From NCBI GenBank assembly GCA_007121755.1, contig SKJZ01000211.1, forward strand, positions 1-12,194: a stretch of 12,194 bases of DNA. Reading direction: 5' to 3'. Every line of letters starts with the position of its first letter. Position 1 is the stretch's first letter. The stretch comes from Halorhodospira sp. (GTDB lineage Bacteria > Pseudomonadota > Gammaproteobacteria > Nitrococcales > Halorhodospiraceae). Shown here piece after piece: positions 1-7,386 of the stretch. The notes under the pieces were generated by a model. It made no database searches, was not told the DNA's origin, and saw only the letters and a list, made by a program, of their open reading frames with translations. The position numbers were made by a program, and so were the translations under genes.

Positions 1-704
1 CCCAGGGTCGCGGAGTCGCCCTCCACGTCGAGGATATCGTCCCGGATCTGGAAAGCGAGCCCGATGCATCGGGCGTAACGGTCCAGCGCCTCCAAAGGCT
101 CGTCCGCGGCCGGGTCGCACGCCAAGCCGCCCAGGCGCACGCTGGCGCGGATCAAGGCGGCGGTCTTGCACAGATGCATCTCTTCCAGGTCGGCGGCCGA
201 CAACCGCCGGCCGACAGCGGCCAGGTCGATTGCCTGTCCGCCGGCCATCCCGCGAGAGCCGGCGGCCTCGGCGAGGGCCGCCACCATGCGGATCCGGGCC
301 GCCGGCGGGGCGGCCCCTGGGAGATCAGCCGCCAGTGCTTCGAAGGCCAGCGTTTGCAGGGCGTCGCCGACCAGCAGGGCGGTCGGTTCGTCGAAGGCGC
401 GGTGGCAGGTGGGGCGGCCGCGCCGCCAGTCGTCGTTATCCATCCCCGGCAGATCGTCGTGGACCAGGGAGTAGGCGTGGATCAGCTCCACCGCGGCGGC
501 CGGCGGGTCGAGGGCGGCCGCGTCGCCGTTCCCCAGTGCCCGGCCGGCGGCGTAAACGAGTATCGGCCGCAGCCGCTTGCCGGCGCCGAACACCGCATAC
601 CGCATGGCTTCATGGAGCCGGCCGGAGCGTCCGCCGGGTTCCGGCAGGACCGCCTCCAGGCCGGACTCGGCGCGCCGGCGCAGTTGCGCCAGCAACGCGT
701 CCAC
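1..704 (-). CDS. ispA: (2E,6E)-farnesyl diphosphate synthase, C-terminus cut by window edge
   Basis: Cytosolic prenyltransferase that condenses isopentenyl diphosphate with dimethylallyl and geranyl diphosphate to make farnesyl diphosphate for quinones, undecaprenyl phosphate and other isoprenoids. Both aspartate-rich Mg-diphosphate motifs are visible: DDLPGMD at residues 83-89, followed by RRGRPTCH, and QIRDDILD with aspartates 222, 223 and 226. GAGKRLRP near residue 40 and GDALQTLAFEAL also match the E. coli enzyme. The 234 residues present leave roughly 65 C-terminal residues beyond position 1. I chose the GTG at 704-702: it lies 4 bp after the xseB stop and gives the family-typical N-terminus. 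A GGAG lies almost on top of the GTG, so translation probably relies on coupling to xseB. The xseB-ispA order is the standard gammaproteobacterial arrangement. Confidence 0.95.
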   Translation of the reverse strand, partial: MDALLAQLRRRAESGLEAVLPEPGGRSGRLHEAMRYAVFGAGKRLRPILVYAAGRALGNGDAAALDPPAAAVELIHAYSLVHDDLPGMDNDDWRRGRPTCHRAFDEPTALLVGDALQTLAFEALAADLPGAAPPAARIRMVAALAEAAGSRGMAGGQAIDLAAVGRRLSAADLEEMHLCKTAALIRASVRLGGLACDPAADEPLEALDRYARCIGLAFQIRDDILDVEGDSATL

Positions 705-708
705 TCCG

Positions 709-981
709 CTACTCGCCGATGGGGTGGAACGGGACGGCATCGGCGTCCTCCCGGTTTTCAAGCAGGATCTCGACTTTCTGCTCCGCTTTGGTCAGCGCCA
801 GTTGGCAGGACCGTGTCAACTGAATGCCGCGTTCGAAATCCCGCAGCGCGTCTTCGAGGTGCTGCTCGCCGCGCTCCATGCGCTCCACCAAGGCCTCCAG
901 TTCGGCCAGGGAGCGCTCGAAATCGGGCATATCGTCGTGCCCGGTGGTGGGCGTTGTGTTCGGGGTCTCTTTTTCGGCCAT
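709..981 (-). CDS. xseB: Exodeoxyribonuclease VII small subunit
   Basis: Small subunit of exonuclease VII, which binds the large subunit XseA and degrades single-stranded DNA in both directions into acid-soluble oligonucleotides. The 90-residue product has the family core: FERSLAELEALVERMERGE, then LEDALRDFERGIQL and KAEQKVEILLENRED, a helical hairpin matching E. coli XseB (80 aa). The ATG at 981-979 adds a hydrophilic leader of about 17 residues before the conserved region. An internal ATG (the Met of DMPDFERS) is an alternative, but neither has a clear Shine-Dalgarno site. It is the first gene of the xseB-ispA unit and diverges from parE across a region holding heptamer repeats. XseA is not in the window. 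Confidence 0.93.
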   Translation of the reverse strand: MAEKETPNTTPTTGHDDMPDFERSLAELEALVERMERGEQHLEDALRDFERGIQLTRSCQLALTKAEQKVEILLENREDADAVPFHPIGE

Positions 982-1019
982 GATTGCAGCAAGGAGTGGT
1001 TGTCGGATGCCGGAGCCCG

Positions 1020-1068
1020 CAAGTTTCAAGTTACCGGTCGCAAGTTTCAAGTTGCCGCTTGCAACATC
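1020..1068. repeat. Heptamer repeat array in the xseB/parE divergent region
   Basis: Seven consecutive 7-bp units in register: CAAGTTT, CAAGTTA, CCGGTCG, CAAGTTT, CAAGTTG, CCGCTTG, CAACATC. The first and second groups of three form a 21-bp tandem duplication (1020-1040 and 1041-1061) with 18 of 21 matches. The end also contains a short palindrome, GTTGC-CGCTT-GCAAC. The same heptamer family, in both orientations, recurs after parE at 3041-3124. Apart from this array I see nothing convincing in the 174-bp region; no promoter can be assigned with confidence. TTGAAA on the minus strand could serve as a -35 box. Confidence 0.8.
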
Positions 1069-1155
1069 GCCCCCGCGCCCCGAAACTTGTTCCGCTTCGC
1101 GGCGGCCCCGTGTGGCCGGGCGGATCGTATCAGCCACTGAATGGAGTTCGTTCCT

Positions 1156-3039
1156 ATGACCTACGACGCCTCGGACATCGAGGTGCTCACCGGGCTGGAG
1201 CCCGTTCGGCGCCGGCCGGGCATGTATACCGAAACCGTGCGGCCCGACCATTTGGCCCAGGAGGTCATCGACAACAGCGTGGATGAGGCGGTGGCCGGTC
1301 ACGCTTCGCGGATCGAGGTCGTGCTCTTCGCCGACGGTTCGCTCGAGGTGAGCGATGACGGCCGCGGTATGCCGGTGGACAACCATCCTGGCGAGGGGGT
1401 GCCGGCCGTGGAGGTGATCCTCTGCCGGCTTCACGCCGGAGGGAAGTTCTCCAACAAGAGCTACCGCTATTCGGGCGGGCTGCACGGCGTCGGCGTCTCC
1501 GTGGTCAATGCCCTCTCCACCCGCCTGGAGGTGCGTATCCGGCGCGGCGGGAGCGAGTACGCGGCGGCTTTCGCCGCCGGTGAGAAGGTCGAGGATCTGC
1601 AACGGGTGGGGCGGGCTCGCGCCAGCGGCACCACGCTGCGCTTCTGGCCCGATGTGTCGTATTTCGAACATCCGCGCTTCTCCCGTTCCCGCCTGGAGCA
1701 CCTGTTGCGCGCCAAGGCGGTACTCTGTCCTGGGTTGACGGTGACGCTGCGCGATGAGGAGGCCGGCGGCGAGCCCCTGGTTTGGCATTACGAGGACGGC
1801 CTGGTCGATTATCTGATCGGCGCTCTCGGGGAGGCGGAGCGTCTGCCGGAGGCGCCGTTCCACGGCAAGCTCGGGGCGGAGCATGAAGAGGTGGAGTGGG
1901 CGCTGGTCTGGCTGCCGGAAGGGGCGGGCGGCCCGGCCGAGAGCTACGTCAACCTGATCCCGACGCCCCAGGGCGGCACCCATGTCAACGGTCTGCGCAC
2001 CGGGCTTACCGAGGCGATCCGTGAGTTCTGCGAGCTGCGCAACTTGCTGCCGCGGGGCGTGCGCATTGCCCCGGAAGACGTCTGGGAGCGCATCGCCTAC
2101 GTCTTATCGGTCAAGATGGATGAACCGCAGTTCGCCGGCCAGACCAAGGAGCGGCTGTCATCGCGCAACTGCGCCGCCTTCGTCTCCGGTGTGGCGAAGG
2201 ACGCTTTCAGTCTGTGGCTGAACGAGCACACTCAGGCCGCCGAGGCCATTGTCGATCTCGTCGTCAGTGCGGCCCAGCGCCGCCAGCGCGCGGCCAAAAA
2301 GGTGGCCCGCAAGCGGATCGGCTCCGGACCGGCGTTACCCGGCAAGCTGGCCGACTGCACCGGCCAGGATCCGGCGCGCGCCGAACTCTTTCTGGTGGAA
2401 GGGGATTCCGCCGGCGGCTCCGCCAAGCAGGCGCGGGATCGCGAGTTCCAGGCGGTGATGCCGTTGCGGGGTAAGATCCTCAACACTTGGGAGGTCGCGC
2501 CCGACGAGGTCATGGGCTCCCAAGAGGTTCACGACATCGCCGTCGCCCTGGGCGTCGATCCCGGCAGCGACGATCTGGCCGGTCTGCGCTACGGGAAGGT
2601 CTGCATCCTTGCCGACGCCGATCCCGACGGTGCCCATATTGCGACTCTGCTCTGCGCGCTCTTTCAGCGCCACTTCCCGAGCCTGGTCACCCACGGCCAC
2701 GTCTTTGTCGCCATGCCGCCGCTCTACCGCATCGACGTTGGCAAGCAGACCTTCTACGCCCTCGACAATGACGAGCGCATGGGTGTGCTCGACCGTATCG
2801 AAGCGGAGAAGATCAAGGGCAAGGTGCAGGAGACCCGCTTCAAGGGGCTCGGCGAGATGAACCCGCTGCAGTTGCGGGAGACGACCATGGCCCCCGACAC
2901 CCGGCGTCTGGTGCGCCTGACGGTGGACGATCCGGAGGAGACCGAACGCCTGCTCAGCATGCTCCTTGGCCGCGGCGCCGCCGCGGAACGGCGGACGTGG
3001 CTGGAGAGCAAGGGCGATTTGGCGGAGGTGGTAATTTAG
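1156..3039 (+). CDS. parE: DNA topoisomerase IV subunit B
   Basis: ATPase subunit of topoisomerase IV, which with ParC decatenates daughter chromosomes and relaxes supercoils. The 627-residue product (E. coli ParE is 630) has the GHKL ATPase domain with EVIDNSVDEA (ATP/Mg Asn), DDGRGMP and GGLHGVG, the transducer loop QTKERLSS, then a Toprim domain with EGDSAGG (Glu415) and DADPDGAH (Asp487, 489, 491) for metal-dependent cleavage. The C-terminal RFKGLGEMNPLQLRETT motif is intact. I chose ATG 1156 over ATG 1141 because GGAG at 1143-1146 sits 9 nt upstream and the protein then begins MTYDASDIEVL, like E. coli MTQTYNADAIEVL. parC follows after 82 nt, so the subunits are probably cotranscribed. 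ParE rather than GyrB: the length is right and there is no GyrB-specific insertion before the C-terminus. Confidence 0.97.
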   Translation: MTYDASDIEVLTGLEPVRRRPGMYTETVRPDHLAQEVIDNSVDEAVAGHASRIEVVLFADGSLEVSDDGRGMPVDNHPGEGVPAVEVILCRLHAGGKFSNKSYRYSGGLHGVGVSVVNALSTRLEVRIRRGGSEYAAAFAAGEKVEDLQRVGRARASGTTLRFWPDVSYFEHPRFSRSRLEHLLRAKAVLCPGLTVTLRDEEAGGEPLVWHYEDGLVDYLIGALGEAERLPEAPFHGKLGAEHEEVEWALVWLPEGAGGPAESYVNLIPTPQGGTHVNGLRTGLTEAIREFCELRNLLPRGVRIAPEDVWERIAYVLSVKMDEPQFAGQTKERLSSRNCAAFVSGVAKDAFSLWLNEHTQAAEAIVDLVVSAAQRRQRAAKKVARKRIGSGPALPGKLADCTGQDPARAELFLVEGDSAGGSAKQARDREFQAVMPLRGKILNTWEVAPDEVMGSQEVHDIAVALGVDPGSDDLAGLRYGKVCILADADPDGAHIATLLCALFQRHFPSLVTHGHVFVAMPPLYRIDVGKQTFYALDNDERMGVLDRIEAEKIKGKVQETRFKGLGEMNPLQLRETTMAPDTRRLVRLTVDDPEETERLLSMLLGRGAAAERRTWLESKGDLAEVVI

Positions 3040-3040
3040 T

Positions 3041-3124
3041 GGCAAGTGGCAAGAGGCAAGAGCACGAGGCAAGGGGTGGGAATCTTGTAACTTGCCACTT
3101 TCAACTTGAAACTTCTGACTTATG
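3041..3124. repeat. Heptamer repeat array with inverted halves, between parE and parC
   Basis: The left half has GGCAAGT, GGCAAGA, GGCAAGA (3041-3061), a 6-bp unit GCACGA, then GGCAAGG (3068-3074). The right half is the opposite orientation in strict 7-bp register from 3083: TCTTGTA, ACTTGCC, ACTTTCA, ACTTGAA, ACTTCTG, ACTTATG. The last unit (3118-3124) contains the parC ATG. GTGGCAAGT (3039-3047, beginning at the last base of the parE stop) is perfectly complementary to ACTTGCCAC (3090-3098), so the transcript could fold into a stem spanning the gap. TTTCAA-C-TTGAAA at 3099-3111 is a second small palindrome. This is the same family as the array at 1020-1068. Confidence 0.8.
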
Positions 3125-5383
3125 ACTAATACCGAAACAGTCGCCGATTTCGAGACCCAGCCGCTGCGCGAGTTTACCGAGCGCGCCTATCTCGACTACT
3201 CCATGTACGTCATCCTCGACCGGGCCCTGCCCAGCGTGGCCGACGGGTTGAAGCCGGTGCAGCGGCGCATCGTCTACGCCATGTCGGAGCTTGGACTGTC
3301 GGCGGCGTCCAAGCATAAAAAGTCGGCGCGCACCGTCGGCGACGTGCTCGGCAAGTTTCATCCTCACGGCGATTCGGCGTGCTACGAGGCCATGGTCCAT
3401 ATGGCCCAGCCGTTCACCTACCGCTATCCGCTCATCGACGGTCAGGGCAACTGGGGGTCGCCGGACGATCCCAAGTCGTTCGCCGCCATGCGCTACACCG
3501 AGGCGCGGTTGACCCCGTACGCCAAGGTGCTGCTCGCCGAGTTGGGGCAGGGCACGGTCGATTGGGTGCCGAATTTCGACGGCGCGTTGGAGGAGCCGGA
3601 GCGGTTGCCCGCCCGGTTACCCAATATCCTGCTCAATGGCGGCTCCGGTATCGCCGTCGGCATGGCGACCGATATCCCCCCCCACAACCTGCGGGAGGTG
3701 GTGGACGCCTGCGTCCACCTGCTCGACCATCCCGACGCCGCCACGGACGACCTGTGTAAGTTCGTTTCCGGGCCCGACTTCCCCAGCGCGGCCGAGATCG
3801 TCACCCCGGCGGAGGAGTTGCGCGCGGTCTACGAGCGCGGCCACGGCAGCGTCAGGGCGCGGGCGTGTTACGAGTACGAGCGCGAAAACACCCAGATCGT
3901 CATTACATCGCTGCCCCACCAAGTGGCCGGCAGCAAGGTCATGGAACAGATTGCCGCTCAGATGCACGGCAGAAAGCTGCCAATGGTCGAGGATCTGCGC
4001 GACGAGTCGGACCATGAGAGCCCGGTGCGCGTGGTCCTCCAACTCCGCTCGCGGCGGGTCGACGTCGACCGGGTGATGGAGCACCTATTTGCCACCACCG
4101 ACCTGGAGCGCAGTTACCGCATCCATCTCAATGTGATCGCCCTCGACGGCCGGCCCCGCGTGCTCTCGTTGCGCGAACTGCTTGCCGAGTGGTTGCGTTT
4201 CCGCACCGAGACCGTCCGCCGCCGTCTGGCGTGGCGTCTGGACAAGGTCGAGAACCGGCTTCACGTACTGGAAGGGTTGTTGACGGCGTACCTCAATATC
4301 GACGAGGTGATCGCCATCATCCGCGAGGAGGATGAGCCCAAGCCGGTGCTGATGGAGCGCTTCGGCCTCACTGACGCCCAGGCCGAGGCGATTTTGGAGT
4401 TGCGCCTGCGCCATTTGGCCAAGCTGGAAGAGATGAAGATCCGCGCCGAGCAGGGCGATCTGGAGCGCGAACGCGATGAATTGCGCGCCACCCTTGGCTC
4501 GGAGGGCAAGCTGCGCGAGTTGGTAAAGAGCGAACTGCAGGCTGACGCCGAGAGCCACGGCGACGGCCGCCGCTCGCCGCTGGTGGTCCGCGGCGCGGCG
4601 CGGGCCATGGATGAGACCGAGCTGATGCCGAGCGAGCCGGTCACGGTGGTCCTCTCCGAGAAGGGCTGGGTGCGGGCCGCGAAGGGGCACGATGTCGACC
4701 CGGCGGGGCTCTCGTATAAGGCGGGAGATGGCTACCTCGGCCACGCTTACGGGCGTTCCAACCATCCGGCGGTCTTTTTGGACACCACCGGCAGAGCCTA
4801 TGCGGTGGTCGCTCACCAACTGCCCTCGGCGCGCAGCCAGGGCGAGCCGCTGACACGGCGTTTCACCCCGCCTGACGGCGCGCGGTTCGAGGCGGTACTG
4901 GCCGATGAGCCGGACGCCGGCTACGTGCTGGCCTCCGATACCGGCTACGGCTTCGTGGTCCGCTTCCGCGAGTTGATCTCCCGTAACCGCGCCGGCAAGG
5001 CGGTGCTCACCGTCCCCGAAGGTGGGCGGCCGTTACCGCCGGTGCGGTTGATGGAAGGGGAGGCCCTGGAGGGGGCCGAGGTGGCGGTGGCCAGTTCCGA
5101 CGGCCGGCTGCTGGTCTTCTCCCTGGCCGACTTGCCGGAGATGCCAAGGGGTAAGGGTAACAAGCTCATCGGGATCCCGCCGGAGCGGGTCAAGTCGCGG
5201 GAAGAGGTGGTGGTGGCGCTGACCCTCTTGCCGGCCGGCGCCGGGCTGCGCGTAACGGCGGGTGGGACCGGCAAGGTGCTGGCGGCCGCTGCTCTCGATC
5301 CTTTTCGTGCGCCTCGGGGCCGGCGGGGTGTGTACTTGCCGCAGGGGTTGCGGCGGGTTACGGGGCTGGCCCCCGCCGGTTGA
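3122..5383 (+). CDS. parC: DNA topoisomerase IV subunit A
   Basis: DNA-cleaving subunit of topoisomerase IV. The 753 residues nearly equal E. coli ParC (752) and align over the whole length. The winged-helix domain has KKSARTVGDVLGKFHPHGDS, with the quinolone-interacting positions Ser85 and Glu89 in wild-type state (E. coli Ser80 and Glu84), and the catalytic Arg124-Tyr125 in AAMRYTEARL. The tower, coiled-coil (AEAILELRLRHLAKLEEMKI) and C-terminal beta-pinwheel follow, with VVLSEKGWVRAAKGHD and SRNRAGKAVLT. A GyrA-box is not apparent, which supports ParC over GyrA. The ATG is placed by alignment (LREFTERAYLDYSMYV corresponds to LHEFTENAYLNYSMYV). No Shine-Dalgarno precedes it: the heptamer array occupies the leader, so initiation may depend on coupling to parE or on RNA structure. 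Confidence 0.97.
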   Translation: MTNTETVADFETQPLREFTERAYLDYSMYVILDRALPSVADGLKPVQRRIVYAMSELGLSAASKHKKSARTVGDVLGKFHPHGDSACYEAMVHMAQPFTYRYPLIDGQGNWGSPDDPKSFAAMRYTEARLTPYAKVLLAELGQGTVDWVPNFDGALEEPERLPARLPNILLNGGSGIAVGMATDIPPHNLREVVDACVHLLDHPDAATDDLCKFVSGPDFPSAAEIVTPAEELRAVYERGHGSVRARACYEYERENTQIVITSLPHQVAGSKVMEQIAAQMHGRKLPMVEDLRDESDHESPVRVVLQLRSRRVDVDRVMEHLFATTDLERSYRIHLNVIALDGRPRVLSLRELLAEWLRFRTETVRRRLAWRLDKVENRLHVLEGLLTAYLNIDEVIAIIREEDEPKPVLMERFGLTDAQAEAILELRLRHLAKLEEMKIRAEQGDLERERDELRATLGSEGKLRELVKSELQADAESHGDGRRSPLVVRGAARAMDETELMPSEPVTVVLSEKGWVRAAKGHDVDPAGLSYKAGDGYLGHAYGRSNHPAVFLDTTGRAYAVVAHQLPSARSQGEPLTRRFTPPDGARFEAVLADEPDAGYVLASDTGYGFVVRFRELISRNRAGKAVLTVPEGGRPLPPVRLMEGEALEGAEVAVASSDGRLLVFSLADLPEMPRGKGNKLIGIPPERVKSREEVVVALTLLPAGAGLRVTAGGTGKVLAAAALDPFRAPRGRRGVYLPQGLRRVTGLAPAG

Positions 5384-5425
5384 ACTTCGAGGCGGTGGTC
5401 ACTATCTACACCGACAGAGTAGCGG

Positions 5426-5569
5426 GGAAACTCGAACCACGGGCGTCCGGAGGGGTGGCCCCCATCCAGGGACGCCGTGAATCCGTCCCTGGAGGCTTGA
5501 CGGCCGCCGTCCGGGCGGCCGACACCCTGGATGGGGCCACCCCTCCGGACGCCGGTGGTTCGAGTTTCC
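5426..5569. repeat. 144-bp inverted-repeat element between parC and htpX
   Basis: The left arm 5426-5471 and the right arm 5525-5569 are near-perfect inverted copies, with one substitution (CACGGG versus CACCGG) and one extra C in the left arm (GGCCCCC versus GGCCCC). Each arm contains GCGTCCGGAGGGGTGG. The interior carries two further perfect hairpins: CCAGGGACG/CGTCCCTGG (5466-5474 with 5484-5492) and CGGCCGCC/GGCGGCCG (5501-5508 with 5514-5521). No ORF is credible inside. There is no T-run after either arm, so a standard intrinsic terminator is not evident, though the hairpin may still block or protect transcript ends. The form fits a dispersed REP/MITE-type palindromic repeat; dispersal elsewhere in the genome cannot be seen here. 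Confidence 0.85.
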
Positions 5570-5613
5570 TCACAGAACGAGAAATGGTCTGATCGAGAGT
5601 CGAGGGACGAGCG

Positions 5614-6501
5614 ATGAAGCGGATACTCTTTTTCGTGGGCACCAACCTGGCCATCGTGCTGGTGCTCTCAATTATTATGAATCTCCTCGGCGTCGAGCGC
5701 TTCCTGGAGCAGCAGGGGATCGACGCCGAGATGGTCACGCTGCTGATCTTCGCCGCGGCAATCGGCTTCGCCGGTTCGCTGATCTCGCTGGCCATGTCGA
5801 AGGGCATGGCGCTGCGGATGACCGGCGCCCAGGTGATCGAGAGCCCGCGCAGTGAGCAGGACCGGTGGTTGGTGGAGACAGTGCGCCAATTCGCCCAGCG
5901 CGAGGGCATCGGCATGCCCGACGTCGCCGTCTACGATGCACCGGAGATCAACGCCTTTGCCACCGGTGCCAAGCGCAATTCGGCGTTGGTAGCGGTGAGC
6001 ACCGGGCTGTTGCGGAACATGACCCGTGACGAGGCCGAGGCGGTGATCGGCCACGAGGTTGCCCACGTCGCCAACGGGGATATGATTACGCTGACCCTGA
6101 TTCAGGGTGTGGTGAACACCTTCGTGATCTTTCTCTCCCACGTGGCCGGCCGCTTCGTCGACCGTGTCGTCTTCAAGAACGAGAGCGGCCACGGCCCCGG
6201 CTTCTGGATCACGATGATCTTCGCGCAAATGGTGCTCGGCATTCTGGCGTCGATCATCGTCATGTACTTCTCGCGCCAGCGGGAGTTCCGCGCCGATGTC
6301 GGCGGCGCCAAGCTGGCGGGGCGGGAGAAGATGATCGCCGCGCTGGAGAAGCTGAAAAAGTCGGTGGAGCCGCAGGCGATGCCGGATGAACTGGAGGCGT
6401 TCGGGATTAACGGGCGCATGGGGGGCGGATTGAAGCGCCTCTTTATGTCCCATCCGCCGTTGGATGAGCGGATCGCGGCGCTGAAATCCCAAGCGGTCTG
6501 A
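5614..6501 (+). CDS. htpX: Membrane zinc metalloprotease HtpX
   Basis: Inner-membrane M48 family protease that, with FtsH, degrades misfolded or damaged membrane proteins; the active site faces the cytosol. The 295-residue product (E. coli HtpX 293) has the zinc-binding HEVAH at 147-151 and the third ligand Glu224 in REFRAD. Four hydrophobic segments lie at about 4-24, 41-61, 160-180 and 196-216. NAFATGAKRNSALVAVSTGLL and the C-terminal FMSHPPLDERIAAL are family hallmarks. ATG 5614 has GAGGGA at 5602-5607. In E. coli htpX answers to heat and envelope stress (Cpx); I could not recognise such a promoter here, where most of the upstream space is taken by the inverted-repeat element. It converges on the repressor gene with a 21-bp gap. 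Confidence 0.96.
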   Translation: MKRILFFVGTNLAIVLVLSIIMNLLGVERFLEQQGIDAEMVTLLIFAAAIGFAGSLISLAMSKGMALRMTGAQVIESPRSEQDRWLVETVRQFAQREGIGMPDVAVYDAPEINAFATGAKRNSALVAVSTGLLRNMTRDEAEAVIGHEVAHVANGDMITLTLIQGVVNTFVIFLSHVAGRFVDRVVFKNESGHGPGFWITMIFAQMVLGILASIIVMYFSRQREFRADVGGAKLAGREKMIAALEKLKKSVEPQAMPDELEAFGINGRMGGGLKRLFMSHPPLDERIAALKSQAV

Positions 6502-6522
6502 CACCGCCGGGGGCACAGCGCC

Positions 6523-7218
6523 TTACATTCGGCGTCCCGACCAGACCACGCGTCCGAGGATGGCCGCCGCCCCGTTCTCGATCTCCTCCGGGCGCAGTTC
6601 ATACGGGTCGTACGCCGGGTGCTCTGACTTCACCAGGAGGCGTCGGCCGGGGAGGTGTTGCAGCCGTTTGACCACCAGCGCGGCATCGAGGCGCAGAATG
6701 TAGATGCCGTCCCGGTGGGCGCGGATATCGTGCAGGTCGATCAGGAGCACGTCCCCGGGGTGGATGATCGGGGTCATGCTCTCCCCATCGGCGCGGATGG
6801 CCGCCAACCGTTCGGCACTGACCCCGATCTCCTGCCGGAGCCAATCCGGCTGGAAGGCCAGGTGGGAGCAAGGGGGCGTCTCGTCGATGAATCCGCCTTC
6901 GCCGGCGGCCGCGGTGATGTCATAGAAAGGGATGAAATCGAGCCCGTCCAACTGGCGGGGCGAGTACTCGGCGGGGGACTCGTGCAGCGCGCTCGGTTTC
7001 CACTCCTCGCCCGTCAGCAGCCAGTGGCCGTTGACCCCTGTCGCCTCGATGATAGCCGCCAAGCGGGATGCCTTTGGTTCCGCGGTTCCTGCCAAGTAGC
7101 TTTCCAGGGTCCGGCGTGGTATGCCCGATCGGTCGGCCAAAGCATTGCCGCTTCCTGCGATATCCACACAGTATCGAAGCCTCTTCTTTAGCTCTTGCCG
7201 GCTATTGTTAAGTGGCAA
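6523..7218 (-). CDS. CI/LexA-like transcriptional repressor (HTH plus S24 peptidase domain)
   Basis: Phage-repressor-like regulator of 231 residues. The N-terminal Xre-type helix-turn-helix spans about residues 8-62 (NALADRSGIPRRTLESYLAG, then KASRLAAIIEATGV). The C-terminal S24 domain has the catalytic Ser147 in DGESMTPIIHPGDVLLID and the general-base Lys184 in ALVVKR. An Ala105-Gly106 in DITAAAGEGGF is the expected self-cleavage bond, so RecA-stimulated autocleavage after DNA damage is plausible. I chose the TTG at 7218-7216 because a strong Shine-Dalgarno AAGGAAGGAG lies 8 nt upstream. The in-frame ATG at 7278 and TTG at 7308 lack any SD and would add a basic extension encoded by AT-rich leader. 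The gene faces an AT-rich control region and a divergent small ORF, the layout of a prophage immunity switch. Target genes are unknown. Confidence 0.88.
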   Translation of the reverse strand: MPLNNSRQELKKRLRYCVDIAGSGNALADRSGIPRRTLESYLAGTAEPKASRLAAIIEATGVNGHWLLTGEEWKPSALHESPAEYSPRQLDGLDFIPFYDITAAAGEGGFIDETPPCSHLAFQPDWLRQEIGVSAERLAAIRADGESMTPIIHPGDVLLIDLHDIRAHRDGIYILRLDAALVVKRLQHLPGRRLLVKSEHPAYDPYELRPEEIENGAAAILGRVVWSGRRM

Positions 7219-7380
7219 AAAGCTTTCTCCTTCCTTGTTTTCGAACTCTTTTCTTGCCCTGTTTTTTCGACGAATCATTGTTAGTTGTATCGTGTGGCGA
7301 TATGGCAATTAATGGTTGTTTGTGACGCAAGAAAGGGTTGTCGGTTGTAGTTTGTTGTTGCTAATGTGTGCCTTCAGGGG
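7219..7380. promoter_or_regulatory. AT-rich control region of the S24 repressor, with repeated candidate operator
   Basis: This stretch is visibly richer in A and T than all flanking sequence. It holds the repressor's ribosome-binding site on the minus strand (sense AAGGAAGGAG, plus-strand positions 7227-7236). The 12-bp motif TTGTNNGTTGTA occurs twice in direct orientation, at 7278-7289 and 7338-7349, exactly 60 bp apart. A weak plus-strand promoter candidate is TTGTAT (7285-7290), a 17-bp spacer and ATTAAT (7308-7313), overlapping the first motif. Operators are inferred; lambdoid operators are usually palindromic and these copies are not obviously so. Confidence 0.4.
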
Positions 7381-7386
7381 TGCAGC

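Noticed and set aside
174..983. A 269-aa plus-strand open frame across ispA and xseB
   Set aside because: Antisense to two clearly identified conserved genes. Composition is Gly/Arg/Pro-rich shadow sequence with no family features.
1020..1068. The heptamer arrays as a CRISPR array
   Set aside because: The units are 7 bp with no spacers of 25-40 bp, and there are no cas genes.
1141..1155. ATG 1141 as the parE start
   Set aside because: It adds five residues absent in E. coli ParE, has no SD, and contains within it the GGAG that serves ATG 1156.
709..1983. A 424-aa open frame on the minus strand running through xseB and antisense to the first part of parE
   Set aside because: Only its last 90 codons (xseB) match a known family. 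The upstream part is the antisense shadow of parE and is open merely because of high GC.
5555..5569. GGTTCGAGTTTCC in the right arm of the 5426-5569 element resembles a tRNA T-arm, suggesting a tRNA remnant or attachment site
   Set aside because: The same sequence is present inverted in the left arm as part of the repeat, and no acceptor or anticodon stem can be built around it.
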